64,000 nt of DNA from Apostichopus japonicus (GCF_037975245.1 NC_092568.1:3472001-3536000), one strand, 5' to 3'. Counted from the first letter of the stretch, positions 1-13,427 are shown. Numbers and translations are program-made. The notes: a model not told the origin generated them from the sequence alone.

Positions 1-444
1 CCATGGGCCTTCAAGCAGTAATCAAACAGATCCTTCCACGGTCTATGATTATCATCTAGATACATTTTAACCCAAGATGTTTTTAAACTTGTTGCAAACA
101 AGGCGACGTCAATCATACGTAGCCCACCATCTTGTTTATTATTGAAGAGAACGCTTCTCCGTATTTTGTCTGGCTTATTATCCCAGATAAATTTATGAAA
201 CAACCTATTTATCTCTTGAAGAAAATTCACAGGAGGAGACGGCAACACTGTAAGGATATACACCAATTGGGACACTGCGAAAGTTTTAATAATAATAATT
301 TTGCCTATAGGAGTTAAATCTCGCTTCGACCATTGGTGAATAAGATTCTTTATACGAGATAGCTTTGGCAAGAAATCTTCCGCGTGATGCGTGAAATTAA
401 TACCAAGATAGTTGACCGGACCATGTGTAATACGAAAATTAAAT
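1..444 (-). mobile_element. L1/Tx1-like non-LTR retrotransposon, C-terminal part of reverse transcriptase ORF (fragment)
   Basis: Read on the minus strand the segment is open throughout. It encodes the region just after the reverse transcriptase palm: a G-P-V-N-Y-L-G-I-N-F motif, then W-S-K-R-D-L-T-P-I-G-K, a stretch ending L-P-S-P-P, a F-I-W-D-N-K-P motif and Q-D-G-G-L-R-M. This order (LGI, W..R.LT..GK, F.W, GGL) is typical of the post-palm segment of L1/Tx1-type elements. The 5' part of the ORF is cut by the (AAT)n tract and the 3' part runs off the window. The family assignment rests on motif order only; that it is a non-LTR retrotransposon is quite certain. Confidence 0.8.
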
Positions 445-448
445 TCAT

Positions 449-807
<359 letters not shown>

Positions 808-1690
808 TGTCACAACCAGTTCGGGGATAACCCCCTCAAGTATTTTATTGATTGCTTTACGTGTTTATTTAATTGGATGCTAATTATTTAGCCATGGTTT
901 TGTGCATCCTTAAGCATTACGTAATCATTTCTTTGTTAACGAGTATCGGAATTTCGTCGGCATCGGGTATAAATAGAACAGTAAAGCCACGTGCTCTCTC
1001 TTTTCAATCTCGGTCTTGAACCGAAAGCAAAACCGTAAGTTGCTCTTGTTTAATTATAACATGTTAGCTCAGAATTTTAGTTCAAAAGAAACCAATTTCC
1101 ACCTTCATTGAGATAACATGGACTCATTACTTTACGAATTAAATTCGGTGTTTATTGTACTTTTATAGATGGCAAAAGAGGCAGGGAAGAAACTAAATTA
1201 AAGCTTGAACGACGAAAGAAAGAGAGTTACGTGAAACTACGAAAAGGAAAGGCCGACGCTCGTATATAGAAAGAAAGAACATTCATTTGTGTAGAAACCA
1301 TAAACGTTGACAGAACCCTCAACGAACAAAACTAGGACCATAAGAAAGAAAGCCATATGAAGTATAGAAGTGGAAGTTTAAAAGGATATATATAGAAAAT
1401 GATGATTTATTTTGTTCTATGTAACCAATATTAATTTTATTGTTGTTGTTAACAATTATATTGAACTTGTGAAACTCATATACTCTCTCTGTCCGTCTTT
1501 ACATCGTTGTCGACTGCTCTCTTGAAAAGAATCCGTGAAAATAATAAAAATAATAAAAATAATAATAATAATAATAATAATGATAATAATAATAATTATA
1601 ATAATAAGGCATTTATATAGCGCCATATCTGAAACAATATTCTATGGCGCTTTGCAATTAAGGAAAATTTAGAACATACAAATGAACAAA
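808..1690. other. Non-coding stretch with a TATA-like box; possible LTR or promoter fragment
   Basis: No supportable gene. A TATAAATA box lies at 968-975, followed by a pyrimidine-rich CTCTCTCTTTTC tract about 25 bp downstream. The block starts near 809 with GTCACAACC, so a decayed LTR is possible, but no matching second LTR or primer-binding site was found. 1541-1606 is an imperfect AAT/AAAT-rich tract. Confidence 0.3.
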
Positions 1691-2480
1691 AAGAGCAACA
1701 AGATAGAAAAAAGAAAAAGAGGATTACTTAAAGGCCTCATTAAAGAGAACTTTCTTCAGAGCTTTTTTGAAAGAGAGAAATGTGGATTGATTAGCAACCG
1801 AAGACGGCAAGTCATTCCACAGCCTGGCCCCAGTTACAGAAAATACACTGTTTTGTGCGGGTGGCGGGAACGTTTAAAGTAGTAGCAGATATGCTTCTTA
1901 TGCAGTTTGACGAAACACGCCTAGTAAACATCTTACACAAATAATCGGGGCCTGTTTATTAATTCATTTATAAATCAAACAAAGAACCTTGAATGTAATG
2001 CGTTGCTTAATGGGGAGCCAATGTAAAGTGAAAAGACAGTCCCTGGCACTGTCATATGTTCTTCTGCACAGAATCAATTTTGCAGCCTTGTTTTGTATAG
2101 ACTGTAAGGGCCCGAAGCAGGGTAGAGGCAGGTAAACCGATCAGCATAGCATTACATTAGACAACATGAGGTATTACAAGACCCAAGACCACAGATTTAC
2201 AACTTTCACAATCAAGGAACTTAAGAATTTGTCTGATTTTGTTAAGGTTACCACTAGCAATCCTGCATTTCTCAGAAATATGTTTTTTTCAGAGACAAGT
2301 TAGTGTCAAGCTGAACCCCAAATAGTTTAACAGAGTCAACAACGTCAACATTAGTATCACCCACCAACATTGAACTTGTTTGAGTCTTGTTTTTATAGAA
2401 CTGTGAATGAAACACAATGACCTCCGTTTTGCGGTCATTCATCTGTAGTTTATTCTCAGTCATCCCGGTTTTCTCACTGG
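1690..2480 (-). mobile_element. CR1/Jockey-like non-LTR retrotransposon, C-terminal half of reverse transcriptase (decayed)
   Basis: On the minus strand, 2463-2272 encodes the end of the reverse transcriptase palm (N-K-L-Q-M-N-D-R-K-T-E, later V-K-L-F-G-V-Q-L-D). With several stops, the frame continues through I-Q-N-K-A-A-K-L-I, L-H-W-L-P-I-K-Q-R and R-L-W-N-D-L-P-S-S to a terminal F-K-K-A-L-K-K-V-L-F around 1720. This is the standard C-terminal order of CR1/Jockey-clade elements. At least three in-frame stops and a break upstream of 2480 make it inactive. Confidence 0.8.
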
Positions 2481-2559
2481 ATGATGTGTGTTGTAGAACA
2501 GAGACCTCATGTTGCTCTTCTGCAGTGTTGCCAGATCTAAAATCCGTTTATTATGTATT

Positions 2560-3190
2560 ATGTATTTTATGTAAAAGTAAGAGGGCCTGACGTTTCGGGC
2601 CTAGCAGGACCTCTTCAGAGACTAAGCCGAAAACAAAACGAAAACAAACTAAGAATTAACACAGTCGGATGGACAGACAATTAAATTGAACAAATGAGCG
2701 GCAGTGAATATTGCACACATATATAGACACAACAAAGAAGAGGTCAAATGACAGGAAGGAGCGATAAGAGGATTAAGGGCTTTGGAGATAAACTCCAAGG
2801 GGTGTAACAATGGGGTAATAAGTAATGGAAGTGAAAGGGGATCAGGGAGGACAACCTGTGAATGTGAGAGGGCGAAGAATGGATGAGGGAGGAGAGAAGG
2901 AGGAGAGGGGAAGGGGGGGGGGGAGAGGGAGAAAAGGGAAGGGGTGGTTTAACTATTCCCTTCTTGAATGTTGAAACCATGTGGTTGAATGGTGCGAAGG
3001 TGTTGGATCCACAAACGTTTTCTGCTGAGGCGAATTGTATCGGAGCGGTCACTGATCCAAAATAGTTCGTTGCAAACGTTAGAAACGTCGCCCAAGTCGA
3101 GTTTTCGATTCCGGAAAGTGGACCTTGCAGACAATGCTTCTGGAGGGAAATGAACCATACTGGACGCTGGTAGTAATTAGGCAAAGAGGC
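2560..3190 (-). mobile_element. Penelope-like element remnant: GIY-YIG nuclease C-terminus plus 3' tail
   Basis: Minus-strand frame at 3158-2949 ends in R-K-R-L-W-I-Q-H-L-R-T-I-Q-P-H-G-F-N, the usual C-terminal signature of GIY-YIG endonuclease domains of Penelope-like retroelements. It is followed by a C/T-rich tail (minus strand) and the motif CCTGACGTTTCGGGCCTAGC at 2585-2604 (plus strand). The same ending and tail recur at 25760-26110 (plus) and, tail only, at 22340-22560, which supports one repeat family. The 5' part of the ORF is missing. Confidence 0.6.
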
Positions 3191-3734
3191 GGCAGATTGG
3201 GATGGAAAGTGACAACAAGAGGATTTCTGGACGTTGTTTTCAGTTACCCTGGGCTCCTTTCCCAGGAGAGTGGATTTACGAAGAGAGCTCTTTGAACGGC
3301 TTGGTGAACACTCCTGGCACTGTGTCCACTGACAATGAAATCCAACTTTAGGTTCATTTCATGGTGAAGAAAAGTAGAATTATTACAGCAAATTCAGTCA
3401 AACTCGAGTAAGCTTTACGAACTGTGCAACCAGTATGACGACGTGAAAAAAATGGCATGACGTAATGAACTACGTTGGCTAAATTGAAGTATTAGATCGA
3501 TGTGGTTTACCCTGATAGGCCTGTATTAATTTTAAAGTAAATTTAGTGCTTTTACATTGCAACTTGGGAAATTGATAATAACGCTAAGTGTAAATGTTTG
3601 AAAAAGAACAACAGCCAAGCCCTGGCAAAATATGCAACTTTTCTGTTTTCCAGTCGAAGCAGTACTAATTCTAAGATCCAGTGGTCAAAGGCCTAGATAA
3701 GTGTATTGTTGCCTGACAAATCTCCTTAAATAAC
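3191..3734. other. No gene seen
   Basis: Unique-looking AT-rich DNA between the Penelope-like remnant and the start of the duplicated Ig locus. No recognisable exon, RNA gene or repeat. Confidence 0.5.
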
Positions 3735-3897
3735 GTTGAGACACTTTCTTATCTAAAACTGTTAATTTATTTCAGAATGTTGTGATCGCAAGTCCTCAAC
3801 TGCCGTGGAGATACTTTTCTTCTTTACAATACTTTCACATATACTGGCTCAATCAGGTAGGTACTATCTATTATCTATTTATCTGTCCGTCTGTATG

Positions 3898-4390
3898 TTT
3901 AGCTACAACGCGTACTAAACACCGCCGCACGTCTTGTTACTAGAACTCGGAAATATTAACACATTACCCCTACCATGATCGAACTCCACTGGCTCCCGAT
4001 ACGTGAACGATTCAACTACAAACTACTTCTGATGGTGCTCAAATGTATGCACAATGTAGGACCAAGCTACCTCACCAACTTGTTTCAGCTCTGAGTATCA
4101 TCCACACGCGCACTTCGCTCTAATTCATCACTGATGTTACTTATCCCTAGAGTAAAAACACAGACTTAAGGCTTGAGAACGTTCGCATCCAGTACATCGT
4201 GCCTGTGGAACTCACTTCCAGAACATATAAAAATGTGCAATACTGTGAACAGTTTCAAATCAGCAAATCTTTTCAACAAAGCATATATGTTATAATTGTT
4301 ATAATTATGTTAAGCGCTAAGAGAATTATTTCATAGTTTGTTTGGCGCTATATAAAAATGATCTATTATTATTATTATTATTATTATTGT
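3898..4390 (+). mobile_element. CR1/Jockey-like LINE 3' end in intron 1 of copy A
   Basis: Frame reads L-H-W-L-P-I-R-E-R-F-N-Y-K, then C-L-W-N-S-L-P-E-H, ending in F-N-K-A-Y-M-L, stop, and a (TTA)n tail at about 4365-4388. In-frame stops are present. The same insertion sits in copy B at 39625-40110, so it predates the duplication. Confidence 0.85.
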
Positions 4391-6824
4391 ATTGTTTTGG
4401 CTGTCAGCATGCAAGATTTACTATGTCAAGTATTCATATGTACAGTCTAGACAATTAAACACATCGTACTTCCAAAGCTGCCGATTTGCAAATTGCTCAT
4501 TAGATTCGAGTACGGCCCGAGTCAGAGCCCAGCTAGTCCTTGTCCAAGATAAATGGGCTCAAACCGGTCGGAGACCTAAAGGATCCGGAGTTCAGACCTT
4601 CACGAGGTTATGTCAAAGTCTGAGCTATATGGACTTAGAAGACTGTTTATAGTTGAAAGTTAACTTTTCAGGACCATCTCTGCCCAGAACTATTCTTATA
4701 TATATGATATATTCTTCAGTGAAACACAGTGAGGCATCCTTTCCTTTTTGTTACCCATGCAGGTATAGCCTCATATCGCTTAACAATCAGCAAGAAATAC
4801 GGCTTGAAAAGTATACTCATTAATCGCTTTTTAAAACTATTTAAGAAATATTTCTCATACAAATAAGTTTGACGGATGTGAAAAAAAACTACTTATAATG
4901 GTGATTCTATGTCAACAAGTAATACAAATCATGCGGTTTTTGACCTTGTTTTAACATAGATAATTTCGTCATATAGTATGTCTTCTCAAAACTTGCATGG
5001 ACACTATTTCAGTGATCGTACACATTTACAAAAGTATGAAAGTTTTTCCGGCCGGGTAGGTTTTGGTATGTATTTCAGCCGTTCACAATACTTTGAAGGA
5101 GGGGAGTGGGGGGGGGGGGGAAGGAGGAGGAGGAGTGTGGTTACGAACTTTGAAATGTCGTCCAACTCGAGTTTCAGTCTTTAATTGTTGGTTGTGGATC
5201 TGCGGTTATAGTTTCTTGTGAGAATTCTTGGTCTCCCCTACTGACTATTTCAGACTCTATAAGTAATAGGGTAAATTAGATGCAGTGAAAGTCATAACCC
5301 TTTGACTGGTGAGAGAATCCGATTTCCGGATGTGGACTTTGTTTGGTGAGGGGGGGGGCGGGGAGGGGGGATAGTTATATAATATGAATGAAATGTCTAA
5401 TGATTAATCGATAACTAATAAAGGTATTATAGCTACCACCAATGACTTCCATATTCATAAGCAAAATTCATAATGTGAGTGTGTGTTTATGATGGCAAGT
5501 TTAAGGTAGTCATTTTATCCCATCGTAAGTGATTTGTGCGGAACGTCAGGTTACTGAGGTCAGGTGTTTTACTTGCCTACAATCGTTTCATTACAGAAAG
5601 CAACGTTCTCTTGTGTAACCCACAACAATATGTACACATTCATCAACAAGGAACGATTTACTGCAGCGTGTCTGAGCCTATATATGGCTTCTACTGGTAT
5701 TTTGAGGATAACCCACAATCCATAGTAACAATGTTGGAAGACAGACAGGCCGGACCTAGGAGTAATACATTAAGGATTGCTCGCAATGGATCTCTGATAT
5801 TCAGCAACGTTTCACTGAGTGACGAAGGACAGTTTAAAGTCGATGCTATTCTTGACGCTGGTGGCGATGTATCCGCCTTCATTGATCTTGTTGTAATAGG
5901 TAAGTAATGTATACAGGCTATACTGTTATAGAGAAATATGTCTAAGCAGATGCGAAAGTACCCCAACCAAACTTGAGTTTATAATTACCCTTTCATTGTT
6001 TCCATTTGATATGAAGTCGTTTTAAGGAAAATTTCACCTGTTTGTAAGCTTAAGGCTTTGCCAAAGGACCGTCATTGCCAACTGCCAAACATTAACGGAA
6101 GGTTTCCAAAGTTTTAATTCCGATTCGGTACTCCACATTGATTACGTTATAAATCATTCAGGTACTTGGGTGCTGTTGAAATATGTTTTGGAAAGATTGT
6201 CGATGAATCCAGTTCCCTGGTATCCCTTACTTTTACCCTAGTATGTCTCAATGATTACGCCAGTGTAAGACAAGCCACGTGGATAAACCCCTCGTAAGAT
6301 ATACGCGTTTTTAAGTCGAGTATACGCGTATCTATTGATATATAGCCAATCATAAAACGTTTGTATATGGTCGTATTAAATTGAATATATTCATGGTTTC
6401 ATTCAAATATATACGCATACATGCATTCGAATATATACGCGTAAATTAGTTCGAATTTATCCTGGTATGAATTTAATACTGTCCTTATTTTAATTCAAAT
6501 ACATCCTCGTATTAATTCGAATGTAAACATATATTAAATCTTGAGATGACAAGAAGGCTTTCTAATACCATCGTACATAATGAAAGTATTAGTTAATCCA
6601 CGATCATTGACGATTAGGAAGTCCACTTTTAATATAGGTGGAGTCAGACCGAAGTTTGAACACAGACTCAGGTAAGGAATTTGTATATCTGCAAGGAGCA
6701 AGTTTGGATTTCTGGCGGCAAGGATGGAGGCTTTTAGGTGATAAGAAGGGTTGTCGTTGCTCTCCCTAAACAACATATTTATAAGTGCTCATGTTGCCCT
6801 CGTTTACTAATTACTTTATAAATA

Positions 6825-7016
6825 TGTCTCTTGTGAGACTTTGTACCTTAATAGCAAACCTGTGTATACCAGACACAATGTTGTGCATGTCGTAATATGT
6901 GATTTTGGAACTATGGGAGTCAACGAAATACAGGGAACAACAAAATCACAGACAGATGATTACATAAGAGGCAGCTGTTATTTTTTATCAAACGACATAT
7001 TTCACTATCAATTAAA
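6825..7016 (+). other. Conserved intronic frame, possible lectin-like (SUEL) exon relic, copy A
   Basis: Lies between Ig1 and Ig2 exons and matches 45139-45336 of copy B. The frame contains S-C-E-T-L-Y-L-N and N-V-V-H-V-V-I-C-D-F-G. A Cys of copy B is Ser here. See the copy B entry for interpretation. Confidence 0.3.
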
Positions 7017-8499
7017 GTGACACTGTTTAATAAAAGAAAAAGAAATTGGAAGAATGCAAATTTGATGTTTATTAATTCGTTATATAAACAAAATCACGTT
7101 AAGTCAGAAACAATTAGCAACATGTTAAAAACAAAGTACTTGACTATATGTTTGAACAGCTAAATAATCGTTTAAAAATACCTCCGAAATCCCCTTTCTA
7201 ACGGATTTAGAATGGATTTTGTACTTTCTGAAATGATCTTTTCTGATGTTCTTTCCTTTTAGTACCTTCAACACAGTTGTTTCCCACAATAGATGGTTGC
7301 CAGGGTGATGATTGCCGTTTGTTTCGGTATGGTGAATTTAAGTTGACATGTACATTGGTTGGACGACCAGCAGTAAATCTTACTTGGTACAATGATACTG
7401 CGGAGGCGCCAGTGACGGACGCCACTGAACTGAATTACAAGGACCCATCCTCAGATATGTTCGTGTCTTCTTCTACCATCAATGTAACGATTGATATCGA
7501 AAACGTACAAAACTTGACATGTTTCCTACGAGGTTTATCAGTTTCCGAAAGGACGAAGAACGCGTCGGTTCTTTTGATGGGACCTACAAATCTTGATAAT
7601 GTATACAGGTCCAAATACCTTGATATTAACTAGGACACTATCTTTAATGAGATACTACAAAATAGTTGTGATAGAGAAACAACGTTTATTCAAACAACAG
7701 AACCTATTGGCAAGACCATTCATATGGCAGATAAATACGATGATCATGGTCCACTTGTACTAACTTCGATGTGTCGTTCAAATCATACTTACACAAGAAC
7801 GTCGATTAAATTGCTTCGTTACAAAACACCAGATGACAGTAGTGCATCATTCGTTGAACAATGTCAAAGTAAAAACAATTGCATTATTGTTGCTGACGAT
7901 GGTAACGCAATTTTGACATGTTTTGTCAATAACACTTGTCCTGCAGCAGAAATCTCATGGAAAGTAGGTAACCAACATGTGTCGATCATTGAAACAACAG
8001 CTTCCTCGTCATGTATCTTCGATGTGTGTAATTCATCTGTGACTATCCGAGTTAAAGTTACCAGCTATAACGGCCAAATCGAGTATCCGCAATGTCTGAT
8101 GTGTCTTGTTACTCTCCCGGGATCTGGCTTTAGTGACGTGTCGTCTGTTACATTACAACTGAATGGTGGTAAGATGATATTACTGAGTGACAATAGATTT
8201 AAGGGAAAAAGTTAACTCGCTGTAGTATATGACCCCGAAGGTGTGGTCGACAGTTTCACGTCCTAAGAACTGAAAAAAAGTGAAATCAGCAATATTTAGA
8301 GAAAACAATGAACAGAGGACTTAAGCAGAAAGTAAACAATGCAATACAAAACATATTTAATAATACGTATCCTAAATTCAAGAACACACTTACCGTAATA
8401 AACCCAACCAACGACCAGCTCTCCCCTCCCCTCCCATCCCCTACCCCACCCACTCAAACCCACAGCTTACACAATCGATAGGTGAATGATGCAACATTA

Positions 8500-8900
8500 A
8501 AATTGATCACAAGAGATTAAGAGTCCTACAGCTTGGTGGTATGATCACGAAGTTTAAACAAAGAAATGTGGCGAATAACTCGTTTTGGCTAGCTTATGGG
8601 GGTAAAATGTTCCTGTCGAACAATACTTAAGACGAGGTTAAACAAGAGTGAAGTAAATTGTACGAAGAATACTTTTTGGTTAAAGGAATGTCTTAATCTG
8701 CCAATTACACCAATATTTTTGAAGATATATGACTGATGTGCTCGTGCTAAATAAGCTTACTGTCAATTATAACACCAAGAAATGTAACAATTTTGGCTGG
8801 TTCAAGCATATTAAAATTAAACGTTTGTGTCTCGACACGGCGAGGGACGGAATTTGGACTTACTGTTTGATATTTTCTTTCAATATTTAGAAATCATATT
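8500..8900 (-). mobile_element. Non-LTR reverse transcriptase remnant in intron 3 of copy A
   Basis: Minus-strand traces of a reverse transcriptase (F-L-G-V-I-I, then K-N-I-G-V-I and Y-L-T-L-V-Y-P-H-L-like motifs), better kept in copy B at 46800-47240. Shared by both copies, hence older than the duplication. Confidence 0.6.
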
Positions 8901-9963
8901 TGGGAACGTTGTTTTTAATTTCATGAGCTTCGATTAGTTATGCTACATACCAAAAGTGAATGTTTCCTATTGAATTAACATCTATATTCAAGTTTGTGGT
9001 TGAACAGTTTTGGCTCTTACCCAGTTATTAGGAACAATGATGATGTAATTGGTGTTTCGTTATTTATTCGCAGCAACTACCAGTGTAGTTACCACCAGGG
9101 AAGATACAAGGAGCACCTCGGTCACGACAAACATCCCCACTACACCGATTACACCAGACTGTCCATCTCACGTCGGAATTATCGTTATTCTTTGTACGTT
9201 AGCGGTGATTGAATTCATTATCATCATTGTCATCAGAAAAAGACAACTCTTCAGAGAAAGTATGAAAAGAGAAGCCATTGAACCATCTCTGTAGCTTTCG
9301 AGAACATCAGAGATCTTGAGTATAGCCAACGATCACATCGAATGTCTCTTCTCTCGTTGAAATAAATATGATTATAAATATGATTGCAATAATTATTAGC
9401 CATTTTCTTGCCAAAATCCTAAGCAGTGTCACCACTAGTCTCCATTTGAACCATTTAACCTCACACGCAACTGGTTGCACTGCATCACATGTGTTCCACT
9501 TCTATGTCGTTTGATTATGAATTACATTGTTGATTTAATGTAATGTTGTCACACTGGACCATTGTTAGGAATCCGGTATGGGTGCTATTCATGATAATCC
9601 CTATGCCAAATACATATAGCAATTAATTTAATAAACTAATTAATTAATTAATTACATAATTATATACATGTCGCTCTAGGTGAATTTAACTCTTTTCACC
9701 ACACTTCGGGCGACATAGAATAAAATAACACTTCGGGCGACATTGGAATGCTTGTATTAAAAAACGCCCATCTATCCAATTTTTTCTTCAAATGATCATA
9801 CAAAATGATCATATAATGTGTTACTACGTCATGTTCGGGTAATCTACATTCGCGCAATTTTCAGTGAAATCTTAGCTTATCATACCTACTACATACGACA
9901 AATGGCGGCGACTCAAATACTTCCTAATGACCAATTTAAAAAATTTAGCACATGCATATAGGC

Positions 9964-10315
9964 CAGGGATGGGCAACCTTTTGAATGAATGGGCCAGATA
10001 TAAGGAGTGAAAAATTGACTGGGCCGCGCTTAACCAACGACCTGCTGTTGATTTCAAACCTTTGATTCCGAGGACTTTCAAGCAATAGGTGTGTGTACTT
10101 AATCTGTATTCACAAAAACATAATGTCAATACAGTACCTACCTAAAAGGCCTACCTACATAACAGTATCATTGGTGCCGATAAATAAGCAGCTTGCGTTT
10201 TTTGTGATGATGTAAAATAGATTGATTTTTTCTTATTCTTGAGACATCTCACGGGCCGCAAAAAAATCACTGGCGGGCCACATGTGGCCCGCGGGCCGTA
10301 GGTTGCCCACCCCAG
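9964..10315. mobile_element. Short hAT-like non-autonomous element with 8-bp target duplication
   Basis: 352 bp, flanked on both sides by ATATAGGC (9956-9963 and 10316-10323). Termini CAGGGATGGGCAACCT and AGGTTGCCCACCCCAG are imperfect inverted repeats. The interior carries the GGGCCGC and GTGGCCCGC stretches common in hAT-derived miniature elements. No coding capacity. Confidence 0.88.
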
Positions 10316-10323
10316 ATATAGGC

Positions 10324-13300
10324 GAAATGCCTATTTTCTTATTCTTATTCAAACCCCCCTCAAACCTACAATGACGGGGGCACGAACTCCAAAACCACCG
10401 CAGTGGTAGTCCATGATGTCTGACGCGTTAAAACTATTCTCATACCTTCTTAAAACTAGCAGTGAAGACAGTATAGGCCACCCCTTAATATGACCGTTTA
10501 TTGTTAATATAGATGGAATTTTAAGAGGTTCAATCAAAAATATATTAAGAAACCAAGTTACCTTATGGACACAACTGCCAACAACATGTCTTACTGTTGC
10601 TTGGACTCTGCTCTATGTTACTAAGAAAAACGTGTCCTGATGTTGCTTGTACAAGGACTACAAAACCAAATTGGCGGCAAGTTCTTTCTCAATGTAAATA
10701 ATATTTGGAATATTTTGAGTTTTTCAGATCATGAAAATACGAACTCCTTTCATATCCATTAAACAAGATTCAAAGAACACAATTTTTGCAGACGATATAT
10801 TGATTTTTTTGTCCCTCTGTACAGGTTTTAACAATATTAATATCAAATACAATTTTATATAATACTGATGATTTACAGGCCTATAGCATCATGTTTGAAA
10901 TAATTTTCAGGTTGTGAAAACAGTTGTTTTGTAGTAAGGAAAGAAATGCTTCAGTTTTACAATGCAAAATTAAACCATATTCCATTACATATATTCCTTT
11001 TTTATTTTATTTCCCTTTTCTAGTTTGCTATTGGCACCCTTATGGATGATTACTTAGGTAAGTTGTACACATGACAAAGAAAAAAAAAAGAATGAGAGAG
11101 AGACATAAAAATGAAAGATTTTAGCAGACAGTCTGCAATATTTATCGTTAGTGGCAGCTGGATTCCATTTGAAGCATGATTCGTCTTACAAGTATAAGTA
11201 GTGTATTGTTAGTTTCATTGCATCATTGTCACAATGCAGTTATGGATCTAGGATTTCTCCACAGGGGGTGAGGAGGAGGGGGGGGGGGGTGGGGGATTCC
11301 CGACGGTACCGCACTTTCGATTTGACGGTAACGCACATTCCATTAAACGGTACCGCACATTTAGACAAGTATCAGTGAATACCGAAATTGCTATAGGAAT
11401 AGAGGTGCATATGACAATATCAGTAGAAAGGAAGGATGAAGGGCATGCCAAAGATAATTCAAAGAGGGGACATGCTCCCCCCTGGCCCCCTAACTGGATG
11501 TACCCCTGCAATGAGTGCTTAAACATGTTAATTGTAAAATCAAGCATTAATGCTGGACCTATCACCTTTCTGTGCAGATGTTTCTAGCATTGTTTGCATG
11601 TAACAATCAGGGCTGAATTTGTTTTTCTTTAATGAGCTGTTGGATAAAATTCCAGCTGATTTCATCATGTTGGGTGATAGTAAGATCTTGTTATTATATA
11701 CCATTGCAAGTTGCAGTTAATTAAAGTGGATATAGTTAAAAGGGAAATCTTCTGATATCATACACCCAGCTGCTTCAAGTCCTTATAAATTTGTCAAGTT
11801 ATAGCTTTACAGTCTTGTACAAGGCCAAGGTCTCCTCAAATGACTTTTCGACGCTTATCCCCTGGTCATTGGTAACTTGTCACCACCCAAACACTAAAGG
11901 TGTGCAATATTCAACAGTCGCTCCCAAGCCACTACAGTGCGCCACATCTACATGTCCCCTGGGAGAGCAAGGGAAGGTATCGCATCTAGCCATCTTCATC
12001 CAGGCTGTTTGCTGGAACACGATGTGAGTGGTTTTGTAGTGGGTTTCACAACCTCAGAAACTTCCTCCATTATTGTAGGTTGCCACTGTTCTACAGTTCT
12101 ACTTGAACATGCTTGTACAGAGATAAGTAATTGTTCTGCCAAAAGAAGAAGTTGTTTCTTTGTACGGGGGGTACGGGGGAGAGGGGGGACGGGAGGGGGA
12201 AGGGGGTTGGGCGCTTTTTCTTGTGGAAGAGAGCAACAGTGTCACAGCTATACCACGTAGTTTTCATTAGTGATGCATAGATGCAAGAATGGCATTGATC
12301 ATAACACACAAGGAGGTATTCCACATGGTAGTGCTATAAGTGTAAAATCTGCATATCATATACCATGATATTCCCTGCCCACCCTTCCTCCCCCCAAATC
12401 AAACAAAAATCTAGTCTGTTTTTTGTTGTGTGATTGTGTCTTGATCTCTTATGGATTAAAACTTCACACTCATGTACTTGTTTATATTATCATATTATGC
12501 CAAATACTGATATTGGCAATCAAGCCCAAGTAGGGCTAATACAAGATCCATTCAAGATATTTGTGTATATGCTTGTAGCAATAAAACATTGTCACATTGC
12601 TGGTTTCAGAGGCTGGTATTTGTCCAGTTCCTATTATATGAGATGTTTTCAAAGATTATGTAAAAAGGTTTCCATTGGATCACTAGCTTTGAAATACCTG
12701 AAAAAGTCTACGTCAGTTTATACAACAGAAGGACACAAAATATCTGAAAGTTGAACCCATTACATTAGACCTAAGTCTAAGACAACCATTTACCTAGTGA
12801 GGGTTGACACTGCCATAGTGTGTTTTACCTATATAGCAAAGTTATCTTGAAATGTTACGATCAACGAAGGCCTTAAAGACTGCAGTATTATGTATATGTT
12901 TCTCAACTGACATTCTTCCAAGTTCCAGCAGATGAAGAATTCACATTATTTGCTTTATAATGATAACTGGCTTAAAGATACAAACTCGTGGGTTAAACAA
13001 CTTTTCAGAAGAATACATTTCTTCTCTAAGCATGTGGCATGAAAGAGCCCTGTTAACTTTTTGGAATTACAGAATGTGTTTGTAATTGTTGCATCAATTC
13101 CATGTACTAGGATCACAAACTTGTGCATGATCTTTAACTTTTTAATATTCATCTCTTCTCGGAAAATATGTCTAATAAATTCCACATGGAACAGACAGGT
13201 CTCAATTGTTTCTGGTTTACGTTTAATAAGTTTATAAATGTTTATCTTCTTCAGAGAGTTTTGCGTGTGTGTGTGTGGATTTGAAAGACGATGCATATTG

Positions 13301-13427
13301 TAACTGCTTGGACCGTTTTTGTAATTGTAAATATAAATTTGTTCTTTAATTAGTTATTTCGCTCTCATCTATGTGTCTGTAGTCTTATAAAGAAAGACTA
13401 AAAGATTCTTGTACAATGTTGTGATTC
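10324..13427. other. Intergenic; no gene recognised
   Basis: About 3.1 kb with only short unrelated frames. Contains G-rich runs near 11275-11295 and 12165-12205 and a C-rich block downstream. No conserved domain, RNA gene or element ends could be identified. It may include a distal 3' UTR of the receptor gene on the minus strand. Confidence 0.5.

Larger units (their letters stand above)
3805..9294 (+). pseudogene. Ig-domain membrane receptor, copy A: start codon lost and premature stop
   Basis: Four coding exons match copy B: about 3805-3856 (signal peptide), 5597-5899 (Ig1), 7263-8168 (Ig2 and Ig3) and 9074-9294 (stalk, membrane span, tail). All internal junctions keep phase 1 and GT/AG signals. 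Two lesions are visible. The ATG that begins the signal peptide in copy B is GTG here (3805-3807), with no upstream in-frame ATG in that exon. In exon 3 a TAG stop at 7631-7633 stands where copy B reads through with Glu. Downstream of the stop the frame stays open to the end of exon 3 and in exon 4. An AATAAA at 9361-9366 follows the last exon. Either the copy died recently, or an alternative first exon with truncation after Ig2 makes a secreted form; the first is more likely. Confidence 0.85.
3735..9715 (+). repeat. Segmental duplication, copy A (partner 39450-48010)
   Basis: Collinear with 39450-48010 in direct orientation: same exon order, same intronic LINE remnants, and near-identical sequence over most of the length. 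The left join is near GTTGAGACACTTTCTTATCT (about 3740 and 39452). The right join is near CACTTCGG (about 9710 and 48002). Relative to B, copy A has about 560 extra bp at 4860-5425 and lacks about 3.1 kb found at 41985-45138. Confidence 0.93.

Noticed and set aside
1682-1882. 66-codon plus-strand frame starting M-N-K-K-S-N
   Set aside because: It is antisense to the CR1-like C-terminus, which has the recognisable W-N-D-L-P motif on the minus strand.
11248-13296. Several 70-110-codon frames in the intergenic region
   Set aside because: No motif, opposite-strand overlaps and G/C runs; not supported as genes.
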